Below are positions 57,481 through 64,000 of a stretch of DNA of 64,000 nt, one piece after another; position 1 is the stretch's first letter, and every line of letters begins with the position of its first letter. The notes under the pieces were generated by a model. The model ran no database searches and was not told the DNA's origin. It saw only the letters and a list, made by a program, of their open reading frames with translations. A program made the translations under genes and the position numbers. The DNA is from Olegusella massiliensis (lineage in GTDB: Bacteria; Actinomycetota; Coriobacteriia; Coriobacteriales; Atopobiaceae): contig NZ_FLLS01000002.1 in the NCBI RefSeq assembly GCF_900078545.1, forward strand, positions 1 to 64,000. The letters run 5' to 3'.

Positions 57481-58212
57481 TTATGCCACCCCCAGAGGAG
57501 TCGTCTGAGCAGCTTGACCAAGTACTGCATCGCGCTGTGCACGCGCAGCCTCGGTCAGACAGCTGATACTGTCAAACTTGCTTGCAAGGCCGTAATCACA
57601 CATGCCACAAACCACAGTCGCACCGCGACTGTGGGAGATCTCGTAAAGGATATCGATGAGTTGCAGGGTTTGAAGCTCAGTGAGGTCACGTTCGATTTCT
57701 TGTACAACCAAAAGCTTAGGGTTCCCCGCCATACCCAGCGCAATACCTACGAGGTCATAGGTCATACGATCAAGCTCTTCGAGGTTCTTTTCGGCTACAT
57801 CCAAAAGTCCCCACTGCTCAAGATAGGCATCGGTGGCTACTCGGTTAGACTTTTTGCCCATCAGCCCTAATTCAGCTGAAATGCACGTGCGCACTCTCAG
57901 TACTTTTTCGAGCTCGTTGACATGAGAAAACCAGCCCAAACCAGAGAGTTTCTTTATCGTATGAAGTCCCCTGACCGAGCGCGCATTAAGCCCACCTATC
58001 GTAAGCTCACCCGAGCTTGCCAACATATGGCCTGCCAAGGTCAGCAACAATTCGCGTTTACCAGCCTTGTGCTCAGCCAACAAAGCATGCGCCTGGCCTG
58101 CAGCTAAATCCAAATTAATATCTTTGTATGCCGTCATACGTGCGGTTTTCATCGTCAGCGCCTGCGCATGAATGGCAGGTCCCAACAAGCTGAGTTCGGC
58201 TTGTGTACTCAT
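57481..58212 (-). CDS. Degenerate ABC-type ATPase, partner of YhgE/Pip
   Basis: Seen: a 243-residue protein whose strand and helix pattern follows an ABC nucleotide-binding domain (YKDINLDLAAGQAHALL, then a helical part, then PKLLVVQE), but every catalytic motif is altered. The Walker A position reads AEHKAGKRE (46-54), lacking the first Gly and the Ser/Thr. The signature is LEELDR (144-149) instead of LSGGQ. Walker B ends VVQE, with Gln for Asp. The H-loop His is missing (GMCDY, 203-207). Inferred: a pseudo-ATPase acting as scaffold or regulator for the coupled YhgE/Pip protein. ATG 58212 is uncertain: GGGAG lies 13 bases upstream, and TTG at 58218 would be better spaced. Confidence 0.75.
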   Translation of the reverse strand: MSTQAELSLLGPAIHAQALTMKTARMTAYKDINLDLAAGQAHALLAEHKAGKRELLLTLAGHMLASSGELTIGGLNARSVRGLHTIKKLSGLGWFSHVNELEKVLRVRTCISAELGLMGKKSNRVATDAYLEQWGLLDVAEKNLEELDRMTYDLVGIALGMAGNPKLLVVQEIERDLTELQTLQLIDILYEISHSRGATVVCGMCDYGLASKFDSISCLTEAARAQRDAVLGQAAQTTPLGVA

Positions 58213-58536
58213 AGGCAAATTCATCTCCCTACACATGCGCTCGGCAGAGTCAGTAGGAGCTCTGTGTGAGCAGTTCATCAACAGCCGTAGGGCACTCTAC
58301 CCTTTTTTGACTAGTTTTTGACTCTTTTTCAAATATTTTTAATATTTCGAATAAAATCCAAACAACACCTTCACACGCCAGATTTAACCCGCAGCATCCA
58401 AGAAGATTTCCGTTGCTTCTTTGACACTTCGTGATGAGTGCATAACAGCTTTGCTGAGCAGCTATACTGTGCTTCGGCTTTGTTAATACTATTGATTGAC
58501 GCAACGCGCGTCCGATAAGTTCAAAGGAGCATCATT
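58213..58536. promoter_or_regulatory. Divergent intergenic region with candidate operator
   Basis: This A/T-rich region separates the YhgE operon (minus) from gltX (plus). Seen: a perfect palindrome AAATATT-TTT-AATATTT at 58331-58347 and, closer to the minus-strand gene, the direct repeat AGTCAAAAACTAGTCAAAAA (minus strand, 58304-58323). A TTGACA occurs at 58410-58415 on the plus strand but has no good -10 at 17 bp; TATACT near 58465 is a possible -10 for gltX. A TetR binding site at the palindrome is inference. I see no gene here. Confidence 0.4.
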
Positions 58537-60060
58537 TTGGCTTCGCACGACAACAACATACAAACTGATGGCACACCCAAAATTCGTGTGCGTTTTGCCC
58601 CCTCACCTACGGGCAAGCTTCACGTAGGAGGCGCGCGTACGGCAATTTTTAACTGGGCTTTTGCTCGTGCACATGAAGGCACTTTTATTCTACGTATCGA
58701 CGATACCGACCCTACACGCTCCACTGAGGAAAACACTCAGATTATTTTGCGTGCCATGCGTTGGCTAGGACTGGACTGGGATGAGGGTGAAGGTATTGGT
58801 GGTCCTTATGGCCCTTACCGTCAGACCGATCGTATTGAAATCTACCGTAAGGCAGCAGAACGTCTGGTAGCAGAGGGCAAGGCTTATCCTTGCTTCTGCA
58901 CAGCCGAAAAACTTGCTGCTGATAGAGAAGCAGCCCAACAGCGCCACGACTCTTTCCAAGGCTATCAGCGCACCTGTCGTGATATCGACCCGGCTGAGGC
59001 TAAGGCACGTATCGACGCAGGTGAACCATATACCATTCGCATCAAGGTGCCTTTGGATCGTGGCGATGTAGTCATTGACGATGCAGTACATGGTCGCGTA
59101 AGCTTCAATGCGCGTGAGCTGGATGATTTTATCCTCATCCGTACTGACGGCACCCCCACCTACAACTTCACCACTGTTGTTGACGATGCGATGATGGGTA
59201 TTACCCACGTTATCCGTGGTGATGACCATCTCTCCAACACTCCGCGTCAAGTCATGGTATACGAGGCTTTGGGCTATCCCACGCCGACGTTTGCACATAT
59301 TTCTATGATTTTAGGCTCTGATGGCAAGAAGCTCTCCAAGCGTCATGGCGCAACTTCTGTTGAGGAATATCGCGATGCAGGCTATCTGTCCGATGCTTTT
59401 GTAAACTATCTTGCTTTGCTTGGCTGGGCACCTGATGGCGAGACTACTATTGTCCCCCGCGATGTCCTGGCAAAAAGTTTCAGCCTAGACCGTGTCAGCA
59501 AAAACCCCGCTACCTTTGACCCCAAAAAACTCGACTGGATTCAGCAGCAGTATCTGCAGGCAATGAGCAATTCAGAGTTTTCTCGGCAGGTGCTGGTGCC
59601 CCAGCTAGTCGCTGCAGGCCTTGAGAGCGGCGACACTGAGAGTGCGTATGCAGCACGCCCTGCTTGGTTTGATTTGCTCTCGGAACAACTAAAGCCCCGG
59701 ACAACCCACATGCCTGAGGTTGTCGACAAAGCGCGCTTTCTCTATGAGGGGGCTAACGTCACGATGGACGAGAAGTCTGTGACAAAAAACCTTGCCAAGG
59801 AAGGTGCACGCTCCTTTGTTAGCGCAGCTTATGAGGCACTCAGTAAGCTTGATGAGGAGTCGTGGCATGCCAAGCAAATTGATGCCGCTCTCGAGCCGCT
59901 GCCCGAAACCCTTGGAGTCAATAAACGCAAGTTTTATGGTGCGGTCCGGGTAGCTGAATGCGGAAATCAGGTTTCTCCCCCACTGGGCGCTTCCATCGAG
60001 CTTCTGGGTCGTGAGATTGGTCTTGCTCGTTTAGATCGTGCGCTATCTTTTACGCTCTAA
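58537..60060 (+). CDS. gltX: Glutamyl-tRNA synthetase
   Basis: Charges tRNA-Glu, and perhaps tRNA-Gln if a GatCAB pathway exists elsewhere. Seen: 507 residues with the HIGH-type motif FAPSPTGKLHVGGAR near residue 21, RFAPSP context, YPCFCTAEKL in the catalytic core and the KMSKS loop DGKKLSKRHGA near 265. TTG start at 58537 is supported by AGGAG seven bases upstream and the family N-terminus. It is the first of two plus-strand genes, with sdaA 70 bp later. The last bases of the gene lie in a short tandem repeat. Confidence 0.96.
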   Translation: MASHDNNIQTDGTPKIRVRFAPSPTGKLHVGGARTAIFNWAFARAHEGTFILRIDDTDPTRSTEENTQIILRAMRWLGLDWDEGEGIGGPYGPYRQTDRIEIYRKAAERLVAEGKAYPCFCTAEKLAADREAAQQRHDSFQGYQRTCRDIDPAEAKARIDAGEPYTIRIKVPLDRGDVVIDDAVHGRVSFNARELDDFILIRTDGTPTYNFTTVVDDAMMGITHVIRGDDHLSNTPRQVMVYEALGYPTPTFAHISMILGSDGKKLSKRHGATSVEEYRDAGYLSDAFVNYLALLGWAPDGETTIVPRDVLAKSFSLDRVSKNPATFDPKKLDWIQQQYLQAMSNSEFSRQVLVPQLVAAGLESGDTESAYAARPAWFDLLSEQLKPRTTHMPEVVDKARFLYEGANVTMDEKSVTKNLAKEGARSFVSAAYEALSKLDEESWHAKQIDAALEPLPETLGVNKRKFYGAVRVAECGNQVSPPLGASIELLGREIGLARLDRALSFTL

Positions 60061-60105
60061 ATTTTGTCGCACACTGTTTAACGTTCTAAATCTTATCGCA
60101 CACTG
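60052..60105 (+). repeat. Short tandem duplication across the gltX stop codon
   Basis: The 25 bases at 60052-60076, which include the gltX stop, recur at 60081-60105 with 22 matches, a period of 29. The second copy is followed by CACACTGCCCTGTGTG, a small hairpin (60100-60115). There is no run of T, so it is not a standard terminator. Confidence 0.8.
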
Positions 60106-60130
60106 CCCTGTGTGACAGAAAGGTACTATC

Positions 60131-61729
60131 GTGAACATCTCAGCATTCGAGATTCTAGGGCCCATTATGGTAGGTCCTTCAAGCTCGCACACCGCAGGCG
60201 CCTTGCGCATCGCGTTGGTTGCGCGTTCGCTGGGACCTAAACATCTGGCACGTGTGGACTTTACTCTATATAACTCTTTTGCCAAAACCTATCGCGGGCA
60301 CGGTACTGACCGTGCCCTCGTAGCGGGAATGCTGGGCTTTGCTTCCGATGACGAACGAGTGCGCGATTCTTTTGCACAAGCAACCGACGCGGGACTTATC
60401 TTTAGCTTTTCGCCTGCTTCTGATGAAGAAGGAGCAGGTCGCCATCCCAATACAGTGACTTGCGTTATGACTGGTGTTGATGACACTACGGTCTCGGTCA
60501 CCGGCGAATCATTGGGTGGCGGACGCATACGTATCAGCCAGGTAGACGGTGTCAATGTAGAGCTATCGGGCGATTATCCTACCTTATTTATCTCACACCA
60601 TGACCATCCCGGCGTGCTTGCTGCCCTAACAGGTACGCTTGCTACTGCAGGCGTGAATATCGCTACCATCAATACGTTTCGTAAGGAACGCGGTGGTATG
60701 GCATATACCATCATTGAGCTGGACGAATCTGCCTCCAAAAAAGAGCTTGAGGGACTGCGTAAGCTACCTAAGGTTATCAGTGCCTGCGTCGTTGAAATTC
60801 CAGGTACGATGCCTATTTCTGCCGATGCAGAAATGACGCTTGATTATAACAATGGCCATGAACTACTCAAGCTTTGTCAAAATAAAAAACTCTCAATTGG
60901 TGCGTTAACTCGTGCTCGCGAGATTGAGCAGAGTTCAGGCGATGTAAAAGCGGTGGATGCACAAATGGAGCGTGTACTGGTCGCTATGCGTGGCCAAACC
61001 ACAGATCCTATTGACCATCCTCGTCCTTCCTTAGGTGGGCTCATTGGAGGACAAGCTCGTGCCGTCTTTGATAATGCGGATACGCTTGCTGCACCTTTGA
61101 TGGGTAGCACACTTACCCGAGCTTCTGCCTATGCGATGGCTACGCTGGAGCGATCTGCTTCTATGGGTGTCATTGTGGCTGCTCCCACAGCTGGTTCGTC
61201 GGGTATTGTTCCTGGCGCCGTCCTTGCTGTAAGCGAGGCGATTGGTGCAAACGATCAACAGATTAAGGAAGCTTTGTGGTGCGCCGCTGGCATTGGAGCC
61301 ATTATGACCCGCAATGCCACTGTTGCTGGCGCTGAAGGAGGTTGCCAAGCAGAGGTGGGTTCTGCCGCCGCTATGGCTGCTGCTGCAGTTGCTCAACTTT
61401 TGGGAGCAACTCCTTCAGTGGCACTATCAGCTGCTTCCACTGCTATCGACAATCTACTTGGCTTGGTCTGCGATCCTGTACGTGGACTCGTTGAACATCC
61501 TTGCCAAGACCGTAACGTTATTGGTGTGAGCGCTGCGCTTAGCTCTGCTCAGCTAGCGCTATCAGGTGCCCTTGACCCCTTGCCTTTTGATGAAGTCGTC
61601 GAAGCTATGCGTCAGGTGGGTGCAGCTTTGCCTGCGACCCTACGCGAAACTGCACTAGGCGGCCTCGCTGCTGCACCATCTGCACAAAGCGCACGCAGTC
61701 GATGTGCCATCTGTGGTCTTTGCGACTAA
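60131..61729 (+). CDS. sdaA: L-serine ammonia-lyase, single-chain iron-sulfur type
   Basis: Deaminates L-serine to pyruvate and ammonia with a [4Fe-4S] cluster. Seen: 532 residues. An SDH beta domain comes first (FEILGPIMVGPSSSHTAGALR), then an ACT-like regulatory segment at about 150-220 (FISHHDHPGVLAALTGTLA), then the alpha domain with MGVIVAAPTAGSSGIVPGA near 345. Cluster cysteines are in EGGCQAEVGSA and VCDPVRGLVEHPCQDRN. In many Gram-positives the beta and alpha parts are separate genes (sdaAB/sdaAA); here they are fused. GTG start with AAAGG upstream. Confidence 0.93.
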   Translation: MNISAFEILGPIMVGPSSSHTAGALRIALVARSLGPKHLARVDFTLYNSFAKTYRGHGTDRALVAGMLGFASDDERVRDSFAQATDAGLIFSFSPASDEEGAGRHPNTVTCVMTGVDDTTVSVTGESLGGGRIRISQVDGVNVELSGDYPTLFISHHDHPGVLAALTGTLATAGVNIATINTFRKERGGMAYTIIELDESASKKELEGLRKLPKVISACVVEIPGTMPISADAEMTLDYNNGHELLKLCQNKKLSIGALTRAREIEQSSGDVKAVDAQMERVLVAMRGQTTDPIDHPRPSLGGLIGGQARAVFDNADTLAAPLMGSTLTRASAYAMATLERSASMGVIVAAPTAGSSGIVPGAVLAVSEAIGANDQQIKEALWCAAGIGAIMTRNATVAGAEGGCQAEVGSAAAMAAAAVAQLLGATPSVALSAASTAIDNLLGLVCDPVRGLVEHPCQDRNVIGVSAALSSAQLALSGALDPLPFDEVVEAMRQVGAALPATLRETALGGLAAAPSAQSARSRCAICGLCD

Positions 61730-61747
61730 TATTTCCCGCTTCAATAC

Positions 61748-61794
61748 AAAGGTGTTTTCCTCTGCTTCTCAAGTGATTGCAAGAAAACACTTTT
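61748..61794. terminator. Weak bidirectional terminator-like repeat after sdaA
   Basis: Arms 61748-61759 and 61783-61794 pair over 12 positions, with one G-U in plus-strand RNA, around a 23-nt loop; TTTT ends the second arm. It is A/T-rich and weak. A second G/C-rich complementarity (GCGCTCGCGC near 61795, GCGCGC near 61813) lies next to it, before the convergent gene stop at 61826. Confidence 0.4.
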
Positions 61795-61825
61795 GCGCTC
61801 GCGCATACATAACGCGCGCTTGCAG

Positions 61826-63097
61826 CTACTTGTGTTTCTTGTTGAGAGACTTGAGGTCAACCGAAGCTACACCAGGAATCTTGCCGCGCTTTTTTGCAGT
61901 GCCACTTTTCTCATGTGACAGAGAGGTCTTTTTGAAGCGAAAACCACCCTTAACGGTAGCAGTTCCCGACTCACGTCCCACAAGTCGCATCCAGCGGTGG
62001 TAAATACTTACACCCGAATCAGAACGCAAGCCAAGCAAGGGTGCTGCCAACAAAGTCGGTGCAAAAAAGGTCACAATACGCCAGACCAAGTATCCTGCAG
62101 GGGCAGATTCTGCAAAAAGAGGTCCATAAAACAGTGCAAAACCACCCTCAGCACCACCTGTACCTCCCGGCAGAGGTACAGCCGAAGCCACCATTTGCAC
62201 CATCGACCCCGCTGCCATACAGGCAAGAAAGTCTGCATTATGCCCAAAGGCTCGCAAGACAAACCAAGGAATCACATATAAAGATGCCAACTGCGCCATC
62301 GTAACCACCAGCGTTAACAGCATAGAAGGCATATCTTGGGCAGCACGACGAAATGCATCAGCAAACTCTTGCACCTGCACATTAACCAACTCGCGTGCAT
62401 GCTCGGGATTGCGCATCCACTTGTGACGCTCAGCAAAATTAATGCTCCAGTTGCCAATAGTGCGAACAAAAGAGGGGCAAAGGCAAATAACAAAAAGTGC
62501 AACTAACTCAAGAAAATGTACCCCGAAAACAACGAGATTCAGAATAACGATGTCGCCGTAACTCTCAAGAAAAAAGCTAAACTTTGCAACCAGCATAATG
62601 GCTGCAAAAAGTACCACACCCAACTGAAACATGATAAAGCGGGTAAACTGCGTTGCACTTGCTTCACCCGCATCAAGTCCCGTATGCGTAAGTCGCAAAA
62701 TCTGAGACGGCACTGCGCCTGCCATCATGGGCGTGAGATTGCCAAAAAATACACCAGATGCCTCCACACTCATGAGATCACGAATACCTACAGGCGATTC
62801 GTGATCAAGCACAACTGCTATCGCATAGGCGATAACACCAAAGAAGAAATAAAAGGCATAACAAAGAGCTGCCAACCAAACCCATCGCATATCAACTTCG
62901 CGCAGAGCCTCGATAAAACTACTCATCTGCCCAGAAACTATCAGATAAATAATGTAGGCAATCACAGCTCCAACAAGAAAAAGTGCTCCTTTGCGCGCCT
63001 TTGCCTCATTTTCATTATTGGTATTAAGGCTCATTCGTGGCTTGGGCTTGTGCTCAGTAGCAACGCCCTTGTGTGCCTTATTGGCTGTACTTGTCAC
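61826..63097 (-). CDS. Flippase-like membrane protein (UPF0104 / LPG synthase TM family)
   Basis: Seen: 423 residues with a charged N-terminus (1-35), about eight membrane segments (about 37-365) and a basic C-terminal tail rich in Lys. Family motifs include NLTPMMAGAVPSQILRL and VPLPGGTGGAEGGFALF. Known: the domain corresponds to the membrane part of lysyl-phosphatidylglycerol synthase MprF; stand-alone members are putative lipid flippases. The cytosolic aminoacyl-transfer domain of MprF is absent. GTG start at 63097 is set by GGGAG eight bases upstream. The D,D-carboxypeptidase gene lies 76 bp upstream, so an envelope operon is likely. Confidence 0.85.
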   Translation of the reverse strand: MTSTANKAHKGVATEHKPKPRMSLNTNNENEAKARKGALFLVGAVIAYIIYLIVSGQMSSFIEALREVDMRWVWLAALCYAFYFFFGVIAYAIAVVLDHESPVGIRDLMSVEASGVFFGNLTPMMAGAVPSQILRLTHTGLDAGEASATQFTRFIMFQLGVVLFAAIMLVAKFSFFLESYGDIVILNLVVFGVHFLELVALFVICLCPSFVRTIGNWSINFAERHKWMRNPEHARELVNVQVQEFADAFRRAAQDMPSMLLTLVVTMAQLASLYVIPWFVLRAFGHNADFLACMAAGSMVQMVASAVPLPGGTGGAEGGFALFYGPLFAESAPAGYLVWRIVTFFAPTLLAAPLLGLRSDSGVSIYHRWMRLVGRESGTATVKGGFRFKKTSLSHEKSGTAKKRGKIPGVASVDLKSLNKKHK

Positions 63098-63173
63098 GTT
63101 GCCTACTCCCTATACCGCTCACTCATGAGTACAGATATTTTACTGCAGACAGGAAAAACTGCACACATTACAA

Positions 63174-64000
63174 CTATTGCTTTGCCAAATCGTTTGCTTC
63201 TTTTGGACTTTGGCTTTCATCGTGCTTATTGCGTCCAACCATCATGCGTATACCTGAGATAACGAGCACAACAAGCAAAACACTTCCCGCAGCCACACCA
63301 GCCAACACAAGTTTGTCTTCATTGCTAAAGGGCATCATAGTCTGATCCACATACAACGGAGTTTCACTTATCAGTTTGCCCTCACAAAATACCTGCATAG
63401 TTGCAATCTGACTGCCTGCCTTGATAGGAGTTTGCAACTCACACGTATCTTCGGAGCCTTCTTTAACGCAATTCTTGTCCCAGTTAATTTTAGTTTTATA
63501 TTTCAGGGTGGCATCGATAGTTACCGTCTTTGGGGCATCTTTGCGCCGCACTCTCAGTGTGATGTTGTGGTTGAGAAAATCCTGTAAAGAGGGATTGTTG
63601 ATTGTCACCGTATAAGGCAGTACATCTGTACCCCAACTATGGCGTTCATACTCGTTGAGTGCGCTCTCAAGGGCGGCGCCTGTTGTTTTGTAAATAGTAG
63701 GCTTATCAGGTAGGTGCAAGACGACGCCAACAAAAGACATCTTTTTGTTTTTACCCGCAAAGGCAAGACAGCGACCTGCTTCTTCGGTATAGCCCGTCTT
63801 GATACCTTGGCATTCTGCTTTGTAATAAGGATTATCAACACCCGTCTCGCCCGCATCTACCAATGCGTTTTTCTCAATCTTGCCCGCTGTTTTATCTACG
63901 AGCCAGTTGGTGTTGTAAACCGTAACGTTAGCATCCTTTTTATTGACGCATTCATGGGATTGAGTCGAGACTACCTCGCTCAAAAAATTATTTGCGAGTA
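63174..64000 (-). CDS. D-alanyl-D-alanine carboxypeptidase, 3' part (window edge)
   Basis: The frame runs off the window end, so the start and the SxxK and SxN motifs are not visible. Seen: the KTG box in GIKTGYTEEAGRCLAF, the PBP5-type C-terminal beta domain, one hydrophobic segment near the end (VLAGVAAGSVLLVVLVISGI) and a polar tail of about 30 residues. Known: such low-molecular-weight penicillin-binding proteins trim terminal D-Ala from wall peptides. D,D-carboxypeptidase action produces the tetrapeptide donors that L,D-transpeptidases use, so it fits the two YkuD proteins of the window functionally. Confidence 0.85.
   Translation of the reverse strand, partial: LANNFLSEVVSTQSHECVNKKDANVTVYNTNWLVDKTAGKIEKNALVDAGETGVDNPYYKAECQGIKTGYTEEAGRCLAFAGKNKKMSFVGVVLHLPDKPTIYKTTGAALESALNEYERHSWGTDVLPYTVTINNPSLQDFLNHNITLRVRRKDAPKTVTIDATLKYKTKINWDKNCVKEGSEDTCELQTPIKAGSQIATMQVFCEGKLISETPLYVDQTMMPFSNEDKLVLAGVAAGSVLLVVLVISGIRMMVGRNKHDESQSPKEANDLAKQ

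Noticed and set aside
58410-58432. TTGACA as the gltX promoter -35
   Set aside because: The sequence 17 bp downstream is AACAGC, a poor -10; spacing changes of one base do not help.
62516-63262. Plus-strand open frame of 248 codons opposite the flippase-like gene
   Set aside because: The minus-strand protein has membrane segments and family motifs; the plus frame gives a Lys/Cys-rich product with no recognisable domain.
1-64000. CRISPR array, prophage, toxin-antitoxin or defence island
   Set aside because: No regularly spaced repeats, integrase, phage structural genes or toxin-antitoxin pairs were seen; apart from the IS the window is core genome.

Overview
The window reads as a housekeeping chromosome segment of a low-to-mid GC Gram-positive bacterium. 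My best inference is the actinobacterial class Coriobacteriia, close to Atopobium/Lancefieldella. The reasons are a septation-protein-like gene (sepIVA-like) and a YceD gene beside rnc as in other Actinobacteria, a class III fructose-1,6-bisphosphatase, two membrane-anchored L,D-transpeptidases and a single-chain iron-sulfur serine dehydratase. No 16S gene is present, so the taxonomy stays an inference. Nearly all genes lie on the minus strand. Only fbp, a SpoU-type methyltransferase, a HAD-thiamine pyrophosphokinase fusion, gltX and sdaA are on the plus strand.

Layout. 1-1596: an IS110-family insertion sequence of the IS1111 type, with 17-bp inverted repeats, a DEDD transposase and a roughly 340-nt structured non-coding tail. 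1693-13191 (read leftwards): a translation and replication operon rimP-nusA-infB-rbfA-nrnA-truB-ribF-dnaG-rpoD, preceded by a plausible promoter and a leader hairpin that may be an attenuator. 13215-24831: cell wall, tRNA charging and nucleotide genes (L,D-transpeptidase, leuS, guaB, a processive glycosyltransferase, rluD, lspA, ileS). 25000-31382: fbp, ftsH, a second L,D-transpeptidase and the SpoU methyltransferase. 31391-46730: a long minus-strand run rpmB-asp23-fakA-recG-rsmD-coaD-sepIVA-like-yceD-rpmF-plsX-acpP-rnc-smc-ftsY-ffh, joining fatty acid/phospholipid synthesis, ribosome maturation, chromosome segregation and SRP targeting. 47006-48701: an FmdB-type zinc ribbon and the HAD-TPK fusion. 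48758-58212: an operon of a degenerate ABC ATPase, a YhgE/Pip membrane protein, a TetR regulator, priA, def, fmt and rsmB. 58537-64000: gltX, sdaA, a flippase-like membrane protein and the 3' part of a D,D-carboxypeptidase.

Most genes are ordinary. The points that deserve attention are the IS1111-type element with its putative guide RNA and a transposase ribosome-binding site that can be sequestered; the ABC-like protein whose catalytic motifs are all eroded, coupled to a YhgE/Pip protein and a TetR regulator; the HAD-TPK fusion, which may bypass ThiL; a NusA with an added Cys3His tail; and the leader hairpin in front of the nusA operon. Start codons were moved from the longest open frame wherever a ribosome-binding site and family alignment argued for a shorter protein.
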